Shown here piece by piece: positions 1-7,659 of a DNA stretch of 44,286 nt. Numbering within the stretch: the first letter of the stretch is position 1; each line of letters opens with the position of its first letter. The notes under the pieces were generated by a model. It was not told the DNA's origin, made no database searches, and saw only the letters and a program-made list of their open reading frames with translations. The stretch is taken from NCBI GenBank assembly GCA_016839635.1, contig JAEOTV010000137.1, positions 1 to 44,286 on the forward strand, written 5' to 3'. This DNA comes from Promethearchaeota archaeon (GTDB taxonomy: Archaea; Asgardarchaeota; Lokiarchaeia; Sigynarchaeales; SOKP01). Both the position numbers and the translations under genes were made by a program.

Positions 1-2
1 AT

Positions 3-350
3 GAAGGATGTCTTATCCCTAATATTAAAGGATTAGATAACTGTCCTAAAGGACATTCTGGATATCATAAAATGTTTTTCCCTCTTTTTGCAAAATTAAA
101 TAGTGATCCAATTAATCAGAGGGATATTAGTGATCTAAAATATCTGAATGAAGGTCTAGTAAGAGTAGCTAGTACAGCCAAAAAAAACGACTCTTTAGAA
201 TATGAAATAAGGAGAGTAGAGAATTTAAATGAACAAAACATTAACATAAAAGGATTATTAAATTGGAGTCCGATATACTTACCAATACCAGAAAAGTATT
301 TAATAAAACGGAATCTCCAAATCCAAGATCTACCCTCTCCTATATTATAA
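3..350 (+). CDS. C-terminal part of an unrecognised protein, 5' end outside the window
   Basis: An open frame runs from the left edge to a TAA at 350, giving about 115 codons. The first ATG inside it is at 72, but the frame stays open upstream to base 3, so this is best read as the 3' end of a longer gene. Residues before that ATG include a Cys-Pro-Lys-Gly-His stretch. The rest is a mixed hydrophilic sequence with no motif I recognise and no membrane segment. No function is proposed. The gene could also start at 72 and encode 92 residues. Confidence 0.45.
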   Translation, partial: EGCLIPNIKGLDNCPKGHSGYHKMFFPLFAKLNSDPINQRDISDLKYLNEGLVRVASTAKKNDSLEYEIRRVENLNEQNINIKGLLNWSPIYLPIPEKYLIKRNLQIQDLPSPIL

Positions 351-531
351 AGACTAATACCTATCAAGAAACCTTACTCATAATTTAGAAAAAGTAAAAT
401 TAAGAATTCCCCCTTTTCTTTTCTTTTCAAGAGAAATTCTTCATAAATTTAAAGAATAATTAATATTATTAATATTAAGTAAGAATATGACAGGGAATGA
501 TAAATACGACAAAATTATTAGGTTAAAAGAT

Positions 532-555
532 GGAATAATATTAGATTATTATTCC
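532..555 (-). terminator. Hairpin directly after the UbiX gene, possible terminator
   Basis: A perfect 9-bp inverted repeat (GGAATAATA / TATTATTCC on the minus strand) with a 6-nt loop begins three bases after the stop codon of the UbiX gene. On the minus strand it is followed by a short T-rich run (ATCTTTT). Archaeal termination mainly depends on U-tracts, so the hairpin may only protect the mRNA 3' end. Its position right behind the stop codon is the main reason to call it. Confidence 0.35.
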
Positions 556-557
556 AA

Positions 558-1109
558 TTATTCATCTCCCCACCTCTTAATATCACTTTCGATACCAATT
601 TGATCAAGAATCCTCCCAACAGTATGATCGAGAAGATCATCAATGGATACTGGATTAATGTAATACGAGGCTACTGGTGGAGCAATTATAACACCTAGCC
701 TTGCTAATTTTAACATATTCTCTAAATGTATAGGACTAAATGGACTTTCTCTTACAATTAGAATTAGCTTACGATTTTCTTTTATTGTAATATCCGCAGC
801 TCTCGTGATTAAATTGTTAGAATATCCATTAGCAATTGCTGCTAAAGTTTTCATAGTACAAGGGACAACGATCATTCCATCAGTTATATAAGATCCACTA
901 GAAGGTGGAGCAGTTAAATCATTTACATCATAATAATTTGTAGCTAATTGTTGGAGATCAGTAATTCTTATATTAGATTCACTTAAAAGGACTTGTTTAG
1001 CCGCTTTAGATATTATTAATTCAGTTTTAATATTTTTTTCTTTCAAAATATTTAATAATTTAACTGCAATTGAAATACCTGAAGCACCAGTTATGGCAAT
1101 AAGAATCAT
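558..1109 (-). CDS. ubiX: UbiX-family flavin prenyltransferase
   Basis: UbiX enzymes join a dimethylallyl group from DMAP(P) to FMN and so make prenyl-FMN, the cofactor of UbiD decarboxylases. The N-terminus carries the flavoprotein fingerprint ITGASG, and the conserved VVPCTMKTLAAIANG block follows near residues 80-95. An R-E-S-P-F-S-P-IHLENM block and an APP segment come later, all typical of the family. At about 183 residues the length is normal. I chose the ATG at 1109, which has a GTGAG-like ribosome site just upstream; a GTG at 1118 is the alternative. The gene is divergent from the mevalonate genes, which include a UbiD homologue, so it most likely supplies that enzyme's cofactor. Confidence 0.88.
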   Translation of the reverse strand: MILIAITGASGISIAVKLLNILKEKNIKTELIISKAAKQVLLSESNIRITDLQQLATNYYDVNDLTAPPSSGSYITDGMIVVPCTMKTLAAIANGYSNNLITRAADITIKENRKLILIVRESPFSPIHLENMLKLARLGVIIAPPVASYYINPVSIDDLLDHTVGRILDQIGIESDIKRWGDE

Positions 1110-1245
1110 AATTCTCACAGATAAATGATTGTAAATTTAAATTTCTTCTAAGTATTAATTAATTAGGAATAATAATTATTTTTTGTATTAATCGTAAAAA
1201 TGTATAACAAATAATTCATTTCTAAGAAAAAATCGATTGTTGATT

Positions 1246-2526
1246 ATGAGTGGATATAATTCTGAAATCTCTGGTTTTTATAACTTAACTATAAAAAATC
1301 GCAGAGAAATATTATCTGAACTTATTAAGTTTAATGAAAAGGAGATAAAACTTCTAGAGAATTTTGGATACTTTTCAGAGGCTCAAATGGATACATTAAT
1401 AGAGAATGTTATTGGTTCTTATCAATTACCAATGGGGATTGCATGTAATTTTAAAGTGAATAATAAGGATTATTTGATCCCTATGGTTATTGAAGAACCA
1501 TCAGTTGTAGCGGCAGCTTCAAATGCAGCTAAAATCGCTAGAAAACATGGAGGTTTTCATTCCGATAATGTTCAATCAATAATGATATCTCAGATTCAAA
1601 TAACTAATGTTGGGGATATTGAATCTGTTAAAAGAAAATTAGAAGAAAATAAGGAACTCATTTTAAAATATGCAAATGAAAAAGATCCACTCTTAGTAGA
1701 ATTAGGAGGGGGCGCTTTTGATTTTGAAATACGAGAATTAACCACGAGAAAAGGAGAGATGTTGATTGTTCATCTATTAGTTGATGTTCTAGATGCCATG
1801 GGAGCGAATGTGGTAAATACTATGGCTGAAACCATTAGTCCGTATATAGAAGAAGTATCTGGAGGTAAGATCTATCTCAGAATTGTATCCAATTTGGCAA
1901 CTTATCGAATAGCGAAAAGTAAAGCTACGTTTGATAAGGAATTATTAGGTGGAGAAGAAGTTATAGAAGGAATCTTAAATGCATATGAGTTTGCGCTTGC
2001 AGATCCATATAGAGCAACAACTCATAATAAAGGAATAATGAATGGAATTATAGCTTTAACGATGGCTACAGGAAATGATACCCGCGCTATTGAATCTGGG
2101 GCACACGCATATGCTGCATTAAGTGGACAATATTCTCCATTAACCAAATTTGAAGTTGATTCAGATGGAAATTTAGTAGGAAAAATAGAAGTCCCTCTTG
2201 CTTTAGGGATCATTGGAGGGATGACTAAAATACATCCCATGGCTCGATTAGTTTTAAAAATTTTAAATATTAAAACTGCTAATGAGCTATCTCAAGTAGC
2301 AGCAGCACTTGGTTTAGCTCAAAATGTGGCTGCATTAAGAGCCTTAGCTTCAGAAGGAATCCAAGAAGGTCATATGGTTCTACATTCGAGAAATATTGCA
2401 AAACTTGCAGGTGTTCCTGAAAATTTAATAGAAAAAGTTGCAAAAAAGTTAGTTAAAGATAAGAAGATTAGAGTTGATTATGCAAAAGAAATTTTAAAAA
2501 GAATGCTTAATAATGAAAACCTTTAG
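1246..2526 (+). CDS. Class II hydroxymethylglutaryl-CoA reductase
   Basis: Reduces HMG-CoA to mevalonate, the committed step of the archaeal isoprenoid route. The catalytic set is visible: Glu in VIEEPSVVAAAS (about residue 83), Lys in THNKGIMNG (about 262), Asp in MATGND (about 278) and a C-terminal His in GHMVLHSRN. The cofactor-region motif DAMGAN is near 183. The 426-residue length, the PMGIA and EEPSVVAAAS wording and the absence of membrane segments point to class II rather than the class I enzyme of most archaea. The ATG at 1246 is preferred over a TTG at 1237. It opens the plus-strand isoprenoid run. Whether it prefers NADH or NADPH cannot be read from the sequence. Confidence 0.93.
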   Translation: MSGYNSEISGFYNLTIKNRREILSELIKFNEKEIKLLENFGYFSEAQMDTLIENVIGSYQLPMGIACNFKVNNKDYLIPMVIEEPSVVAAASNAAKIARKHGGFHSDNVQSIMISQIQITNVGDIESVKRKLEENKELILKYANEKDPLLVELGGGAFDFEIRELTTRKGEMLIVHLLVDVLDAMGANVVNTMAETISPYIEEVSGGKIYLRIVSNLATYRIAKSKATFDKELLGGEEVIEGILNAYEFALADPYRATTHNKGIMNGIIALTMATGNDTRAIESGAHAYAALSGQYSPLTKFEVDSDGNLVGKIEVPLALGIIGGMTKIHPMARLVLKILNIKTANELSQVAAALGLAQNVAALRALASEGIQEGHMVLHSRNIAKLAGVPENLIEKVAKKLVKDKKIRVDYAKEILKRMLNNENL

Positions 2527-2606
2527 TTTTATAAAATTTGTTTCTGTAACTCAACTTATTAGTCAAATAGATTATAGGAATTAATTTTTTGAGCTGAAAA
2601 AAATTC

Positions 2607-3911
2607 ATGGGATTTAGAGAATATATAAATAAAATTGATGAAGAAGGTTTTCTTCGAAATGTTGAAATTGAAGTATCAAAAAAGTTAGAGATTTCAGGAA
2701 TTTTAAAAGAAATTGAGCCAACTCCCGTCATTTTTAATCATATTAAAGAATCAGATTTTCGTGTAGTTGGTAATGTTTTCTGTACTAAAAATGTAATTGC
2801 TTCATATTTCGGTGTTACTCCCTCAGAGCTTATACCAATGTTATCAAAAGCGATTACAGAACGTTCAGAACCAGAACTTGTTTCTAAAGCTCCTTGTCAA
2901 GAAGTCATCGAGTCAAGAGTTGATTTAGATACACTTCCAATCTTATTCCATTGCCAAAAAGATGGTGGAAATTATATTAGTTCAGCTGTTGTTATTGCTA
3001 GAGATCCTGATTATGGACAAAATATGGATTTTCATCGAGCAATGCAATTTTCTAAAGAAAAATTTTCTACCCGAATAGTTAGGGGGCGCCATTTTCATAG
3101 ATTTTTAGAAAAAAATAGTGAATTAGATGTAGCTTTTTGTATAGGAAATACTCCTAACATTCTAATTGCAGGAGCAACTTCTGTAGATATTGGAGTCGAT
3201 GAACTACAAATTGCAAATGCTTTAGAACCTATTAAAGTTGTTAAGGCAAGTTCAGTGGATCTTCTCGTACCTGCAGAAGCAGAATTCATATTAGAAGGTC
3301 GTGTTTATTTAGAAGAAAAACATTCAGAAGGTCCATTTGTTGATCTAACAGAAACTTATGACACGATTCGTGAAGAACCTGTCTTTGAAGTAAAAAAAAT
3401 CACCCATAGAAAAGATGCGATTTGGCAAGCTTTATTACCAGGCGCACTTGAACATAAAATATTAATGGGGATGCCTCGAGAACCAACTATATTTAATAAA
3501 GTCAATGAAGCGGGAGTAAAGTGTATAGATGTAAATGTTAATCCCGGGGGATGTTCATGGTTACATGCAATAGTCCAGATTGATAAAAAAACAGATGAAG
3601 ACGGGAAAAACGCGATATTTGGCGCATTTGCGGGGCATGGGAGTTGTAAACATGTTTTTATTGTTGATAATGATATTAATATCTATGATCCTCTCTCTGT
3701 AGAATGGGCGATGGCAACTCGCTTTCAAGGAGATAATAGGATGATTGTTAAAGATAAAGAACCGGGGAGCAGTCTAGACCCGAGCGCTGAACCAGGGACA
3801 AAGATGACAACGAAAATTGGTTTTGATTTAACTAAGCCGTTAGTAGTTAAAGGGAAAAGTTTTGACATCGCTGAATTCCCTAAAGTAGACATAAATAAAT
3901 ATTTAAAATAG
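2607..3911 (+). CDS. UbiD-family decarboxylase, probable anhydromevalonate phosphate decarboxylase
   Basis: UbiD enzymes use prenyl-FMN for reversible decarboxylation. In archaea such as Aeropyrum pernix a family member converts trans-anhydromevalonate 5-phosphate to isopentenyl phosphate. The 434-residue protein has family hallmarks along its length: the H-F-H-R-F stretch after REIVRG-like residues, NPGGCSWLHAIVQI and GHGSCKHVFIVDNDINIYD, whose acidic pair belongs to the active region, followed by the MATRFQGD block. Its position 14 bases before the aconitase-X pair that makes its presumed substrate, with ubiX on the other side, argues strongly for the isoprenoid role over quinone or aromatic decarboxylation. 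The role is inferred from context; family membership is clear. Confidence 0.88.
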   Translation: MGFREYINKIDEEGFLRNVEIEVSKKLEISGILKEIEPTPVIFNHIKESDFRVVGNVFCTKNVIASYFGVTPSELIPMLSKAITERSEPELVSKAPCQEVIESRVDLDTLPILFHCQKDGGNYISSAVVIARDPDYGQNMDFHRAMQFSKEKFSTRIVRGRHFHRFLEKNSELDVAFCIGNTPNILIAGATSVDIGVDELQIANALEPIKVVKASSVDLLVPAEAEFILEGRVYLEEKHSEGPFVDLTETYDTIREEPVFEVKKITHRKDAIWQALLPGALEHKILMGMPREPTIFNKVNEAGVKCIDVNVNPGGCSWLHAIVQIDKKTDEDGKNAIFGAFAGHGSCKHVFIVDNDINIYDPLSVEWAMATRFQGDNRMIVKDKEPGSSLDPSAEPGTKMTTKIGFDLTKPLVVKGKSFDIAEFPKVDINKYLK

Positions 3912-3925
3912 TGGAGTCAATCAAT

Positions 3926-5119
3926 ATGAAATTAACATCTGAAGAACAAAATATGTTAGATGGTAAATATGGAAAAGCTGTTAAGAAATCTATGGAAATT
4001 TTAACAACATTAGGGGACATATTTGATGCTGAATATATGGTTAGGGTTTATGGTGTCCAAATAGCTGGTGTTTCCTATGCCAATTTAGGTGAAGCAGGAT
4101 TGGAATTTTTGAACGAAATGGCTGAAGATGGTAAAGTTCGAGTTTTAACAACATTAAACCCCGCGGGGATGGATCGCGAAAATTGGGAAGCATTGGGGAT
4201 TGATAAGGAATTTGCTAAAAATCAGAATCGTGCTATTGATGCTTTCGCTAGAATGGGTATAATTACCACATGTTCCTGTACACCATATTTAATTGGAAAT
4301 ACTCCGCATTTCAACCAGCATCTCGCTTGGGCTGAGAGTAGTGCTGTTTGCTATGCAAACTCAGTTATTGGAGCCCGAACTAATCGTGAAGGAGGCCCTA
4401 GTGCTCTTGCATCAGCTTTGACTGGAAAAACACCTTACTATGGATATCATTTAGATGAAAATCGTCATGGAGAAGTTTTATTTAATGTTAATGCACCCGT
4501 GAAGGGTACTGACGAATTTGGAGTATTAGGTAAAATAATTGGAGATAACTTGGTCGCCCTCGGCAAAAAAATACCTTACATAACTGGAATCTCTTCTGCA
4601 ACTGTTGAAGAACTAAAATCTTTTTGTGCTTCAATCGCGACATATGGCGGAACAGCATTATTCCATATGGAAAGAATAACACCAGAGTATGATAAATATC
4701 CGAAACCTAAGGACATTATTTTAGAAATTAATCAAGATGATTTAGAAAAAACACGATCTGAACTTATTGATGATGATCTTGAAATTGATTTTGTAAGTAT
4801 TGGATGTCCACATGCTTCAATTCACGAAATTGAAAAAATTGCTAGTTTATTGAAAGGAAAAAAAGTAAAAAAAGAATTTTGGATAACTACAGCACGACCT
4901 ACAAAAAGAATAGCTGATGAAACCGGTTATTCTAATCTAATTGAAGATGCAGGAGCGAAATTTGCTGCAGATACTTGTTGTGTTGTTGCTCCAATTAAGG
5001 GGCGTTTCAAAGGAATAATGGTGGATTCAGCAAAAGCATGTTATTATGGTCGAGCTAAAAATAAATTCAAAGTGAAAATTGGTTCAATTGAAGAATGTGT
5101 GGAGGAAGCAATAAAATGA
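3926..5119 (+). CDS. Phosphomevalonate dehydratase (aconitase X) large subunit
   Basis: The large subunit of aconitase X type enzymes dehydrates mevalonate 5-phosphate to trans-anhydromevalonate 5-phosphate using an iron-sulphur cluster. Family signatures are the N-terminal LTSEEQNMLDGKYG, the CSCTPYL and WAESSAVCYANSVIGARTNREGG blocks in the middle and a C-terminal FAADTCCVVAP segment; the cysteines in these blocks are candidate cluster ligands. I chose the ATG at 3926 because GGAG at 3913-3916 sits 9 bases before it; a GTG at 3911 overlaps the previous stop and is less likely. The stop overlaps the small-subunit ATG in an ATGA (5116-5119), so the two are translationally coupled. Confidence 0.92.
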   Translation: MKLTSEEQNMLDGKYGKAVKKSMEILTTLGDIFDAEYMVRVYGVQIAGVSYANLGEAGLEFLNEMAEDGKVRVLTTLNPAGMDRENWEALGIDKEFAKNQNRAIDAFARMGIITTCSCTPYLIGNTPHFNQHLAWAESSAVCYANSVIGARTNREGGPSALASALTGKTPYYGYHLDENRHGEVLFNVNAPVKGTDEFGVLGKIIGDNLVALGKKIPYITGISSATVEELKSFCASIATYGGTALFHMERITPEYDKYPKPKDIILEINQDDLEKTRSELIDDDLEIDFVSIGCPHASIHEIEKIASLLKGKKVKKEFWITTARPTKRIADETGYSNLIEDAGAKFAADTCCVVAPIKGRFKGIMVDSAKACYYGRAKNKFKVKIGSIEECVEEAIK

Positions 5120-5508
5120 AGTTAGAAGGAAGAAAAATCTATAAAGGTACTGTTGAAGCAGAAGCTATTGTAACTAAAGAAGGGATCTCATTTTATGGTG
5201 GGGTTGATCCTGACACCGGGAAAGTAGTTGAGGTTGGACATGAACTTGAAGGCAAATCAATAACAGGAAAAGTTTTTGTTTTTCCTACGGGTAAAGGGTC
5301 AACAGTTGGCTCATATACTATGTATAGAATGAAGAAGAATAACATGGCTCCAGCAGCAATAGTTAATAAGCAAATTGATACTATAATAGCAGTAGGTTGT
5401 ATTATCAGTGAAATTCCATGTGTTGACAAAATCGATATTAATAACATAAAAACTGGGCAAAAACTTATTGTTAATGGTTCAGAAGGAACAATCGAAATAA
5501 AAGAATAG
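5116..5508 (+). CDS. Phosphomevalonate dehydratase (aconitase X) small subunit
   Basis: Swivel-domain partner of the large subunit. At 130 residues it has the usual length, and it contains family blocks YGGVDPDTGKV, VFVFPTGKGSTVGSY, NNMAPAAIVN and GCIISEIPCVDKID. The ATG at 5116 overlaps the large-subunit stop and has a strong GGAGG site at 5101-5105, so this start is secure. In many bacteria the two subunits are fused; here they are separate, as in other archaea. The next gene begins 16 bases after the stop. Confidence 0.92.
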   Translation: MKLEGRKIYKGTVEAEAIVTKEGISFYGGVDPDTGKVVEVGHELEGKSITGKVFVFPTGKGSTVGSYTMYRMKKNNMAPAAIVNKQIDTIIAVGCIISEIPCVDKIDINNIKTGQKLIVNGSEGTIEIKE

Positions 5509-5524
5509 TATTATTTTAGTATTT

Positions 5525-6535
5525 ATGAAATCCTCAGCAATTGCTCATTCAAACATTGCACTAATAAAATATTGGGGTAATTGGGATAAGTTCTCCCCAT
5601 CTCTAAATATACCTTTAAATGATAGTGTAAGCATGACAAAATATGGGCTTTCTGAAAATACTCACTTACAAACTCATACTACAATAGAATTTTCGGAAGA
5701 ATTTAAGGAAAATGAGGCGATATTAAATAATAGCCAATTAAAAGGAAGAGATATGGAAAGAGTCCTAAAAATCGTTAATCCATTAAGAAAATTAAAAAAA
5801 AATGATTATAAATTCAAAATGATGAGTTTTAATGATTTTCCTACCCAAGCAGGTCTAGCATCTTCCGCAGCTGGTTTTGCAGCACTTACTATTGCTACAG
5901 CAAAAGCATTAAATTTGGATCTAACGAAGGAGGAATTGTCTACATTCGCAAGATTAGGTTCTGGTTCTGCCGTACGCTCAATTCATGGTGGATTTGTCTA
6001 TTGGCATCAAGGTATATCCCATGAAACCTCTTATGCAGAAAAGATATGTAATCCAAATGATTTCGATATAAATGCAATTATTGCTGTAATTAATGAAGGA
6101 AAGAAGGATGTTACTTCTGATGTAGGTCATAAAATAGCAAAAACAAGTATTTTTAATGCATTAAGAGTTAAAAAATCACATGAGCAAGCTAAAGAAATCA
6201 AAGCTGCAATTCTAGATGATGATTTTAAGAAGGTTGGAACTATTGCGGAAAAAAATTGTATGTTCATGCATTCAGTAATGATGACCTCTGAGCCAGCTTT
6301 ATTTTATTGGAGTCCAATTACTTTAAAAGTAATAAAAAAAGTGTTAAATTTGCGAAAATCCGAAAATTTAGATTGTTTCTTTACCATTGATGCAGGACCG
6401 AATGTCCACTGTTTATGCAGACCAGAAATCAAAGATTACGTTAAAAATTTAGTTGAAACTATCGAAGGTGTTAATAACACGATTCTTGTAAGGCCTGCTA
6501 GTGATTCTTATATAACAAATGAGCATTTATTTTAA
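5525..6535 (+). CDS. Diphosphomevalonate decarboxylase homologue (GHMP family)
   Basis: The protein has the whole family outline: NIALIKYWGNWD at residues 10-21, the phosphate-binding FPTQAGLASSAAGFAAL block near 107-123, GSGSAVRSIHGGFVYW, and the catalytic Asp in IDAGPN (Asp 289). Classical enzymes decarboxylate diphosphomevalonate to IPP; archaeal relatives act on phosphomevalonate or only phosphorylate the 3-hydroxyl of mevalonate. The usual second Lys of KYWGK is Asn here (residue 19), which hints at a changed substrate. The gene sits 16 bases behind the aconitase-X small subunit although the aconitase X/UbiD route does not need it. Its product (isopentenyl phosphate or IPP) cannot be decided from sequence. 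Confidence 0.82.
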   Translation: MKSSAIAHSNIALIKYWGNWDKFSPSLNIPLNDSVSMTKYGLSENTHLQTHTTIEFSEEFKENEAILNNSQLKGRDMERVLKIVNPLRKLKKNDYKFKMMSFNDFPTQAGLASSAAGFAALTIATAKALNLDLTKEELSTFARLGSGSAVRSIHGGFVYWHQGISHETSYAEKICNPNDFDINAIIAVINEGKKDVTSDVGHKIAKTSIFNALRVKKSHEQAKEIKAAILDDDFKKVGTIAEKNCMFMHSVMMTSEPALFYWSPITLKVIKKVLNLRKSENLDCFFTIDAGPNVHCLCRPEIKDYVKNLVETIEGVNNTILVRPASDSYITNEHLF

Positions 6536-6615
6536 TATAGCTTATTATTGCTACCTTTCTTTATCCAACTTTTTAAATAGAGTTAAAAATTATTTAACTA
6601 AGTCATAGAATGAGA

Positions 6616-6625
6616 TTTTTAAATA
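6616..6625 (+). promoter_or_regulatory. Possible TATA box before mevalonate kinase
   Basis: TTTTTAAATA lies in the only long gap of the plus-strand isoprenoid run (135 bases), about 50 bases before the GTG at 6671. This spacing fits archaeal TATA placement with a short leader, and it suggests that mevalonate kinase and the IPK-IDI fusion form their own transcription unit. The surrounding DNA is very AT-rich, so chance matches are common. Confidence 0.3.
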
Positions 6626-6670
6626 AATTCGATTATTTTAAAAATTAATTATATCAAACAAGCATAATTG

Positions 6671-6724
6671 GTGAAATATTTGGGAACTGGAAAAGGATAC
6701 GGAAAGACCATACTTTTTGGTGAA
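6671..6724 (+). other. Detached 5' coding segment of mevalonate kinase
   Basis: From the GTG at 6671 eighteen codons read V-K-Y-L-G-T-G-K-G-Y-G-K-T-I-L-F-G-E. This is the beginning of a mevalonate kinase, ending exactly inside the invariant FGEH(x)VVYG motif. The next codons are foreign and hit a TAA at 6749-6751. The missing continuation HFVVYG starts at 6756, in another frame, after a 31-nt insertion. Joined, the two parts would give a normal protein of about 314 residues. Confidence 0.75.
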
Positions 6725-6755
6725 ATTTATTTCTTATATAAAAAATAAACGCTAA
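6725..6755 (+). other. 31-nt insertion splitting the mevalonate kinase motif
   Basis: Removing these 31 bases restores the frame and the motif exactly (…ILFGE|HFVVYG…). Because AA precedes the insertion and also ends it, its boundaries can slide left by up to two bases. Inside, TTTATTT (6726-6732) can pair with AAATAAA (6743-6749) as a 7-bp hairpin, and CTTATATAAAA resembles a TATA box. No bulge-helix-bulge fold fits any of the three boundary choices. It is not a multiple of three, so it cannot simply be an extra loop. Confidence 0.7.
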
Positions 6756-6761
6756 CATTTT

Positions 6762-7646
6762 GTGGTATATGGTCTTCCAGCAATTGCATCAGCGTTAGGT
6801 TCAATTACGACTGCAGAAGTTAAATTAGTTAATGGTAATGGTTGGATAGTTGATGATCAACGATTTGCAACACCTGGATATAAAAAAAAAAAATTAATTG
6901 AGGCTGAGCAATCAATTAAAAATGTAATTGAATATTTGAGAGTGGATACCGAGAACCAAAAACTTAAAATAACATTTGCAGGGGATTTGATTGCTGCTAG
7001 TGGTGTTGGAGCTTCAGCAGCTCAATGTACTTCACTTTCGAGAGCTTTAAATAACACATTTAATCTCAATTTAACTGAAAAAGAGATAAATAATGCAGCT
7101 TATGAAGGAGAAAAAGCATATCATGGTACTCCATCAGGAATTGATAACACAGCCTCAACATATGGGGGATTAATTTGGTTTGTCAAAAACTTGAGAGGGG
7201 GAGAAAATACCATGGAACTTCTACAGTCACCAAAGAAAATGCCCTTAGTAATAATCAATTCAGGAATAACTGCATCAACAACAGAAGTAGTAGCCGATGT
7301 TCGACATTTGAAAAAGGAATCTCCAAAAAAATTTGAGCAAATCTTTACTAAATATGAGAATTTAGCAATAGCAGCAAAAAAAGTTTTACTTGAAGGAAAT
7401 ATTAACATAATAGGTGATTTAATGAATCAAAATCACAAATTACTTCAAGAGATTACGGTATCTGGAGATATTAATGATAAATTGGTCGAAATCTCCTTAC
7501 AAAATGGGGCTATTGGTGCTAAAATGACAGGGACAGGGCGAGGTGGCTTGGTTATAGCATTAGCTGAAAATGAAGAAGTTCAAGATAAAATCGCCAAGAC
7601 TATTGAGAAAGAAGGATATGATGCTTGGAAAACCATGATTGGATGA
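6762..7646 (+). CDS. Mevalonate kinase, main frame with its N-terminus cut off
   Basis: Phosphorylates mevalonate to mevalonate 5-phosphate. The GHMP-kinase core is intact: the phosphate-binding AASGVGASAAQCTSL motif, then YHGTPSGIDNTASTYGG with the catalytic Asp, and the C-terminal GAIGAKMTGTGRGGLVIAL glycine-rich motif. The frame can begin at the GTG at 6762 (294 residues), but this lacks the first strand and part of the FGEHFVVYG motif, which is encoded upstream at 6671-6724 and separated by 31 bases. A protein starting at 6762 would probably be poorly active. The gene ends 13 bases before the IPK-IDI fusion. It is the only mevalonate kinase in the window. Confidence 0.85.
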   Translation: MVYGLPAIASALGSITTAEVKLVNGNGWIVDDQRFATPGYKKKKLIEAEQSIKNVIEYLRVDTENQKLKITFAGDLIAASGVGASAAQCTSLSRALNNTFNLNLTEKEINNAAYEGEKAYHGTPSGIDNTASTYGGLIWFVKNLRGGENTMELLQSPKKMPLVIINSGITASTTEVVADVRHLKKESPKKFEQIFTKYENLAIAAKKVLLEGNINIIGDLMNQNHKLLQEITVSGDINDKLVEISLQNGAIGAKMTGTGRGGLVIALAENEEVQDKIAKTIEKEGYDAWKTMIG

Positions 7647-7659
7647 GTGAGAGGTAAAA

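Noticed and set aside
487..603. Short plus-strand frame of 38 codons
   Set aside because: It overlaps the 3' end of the UbiX gene and its hairpin, has no ribosome site, and its end mirrors the other gene.
6722..6756. Archaeal bulge-helix-bulge intron in mevalonate kinase
   Set aside because: For each of the three possible boundary placements the required 4-bp central helix between the start of the insertion and the start of the second exon does not form. Only an internal 7-bp hairpin is seen.
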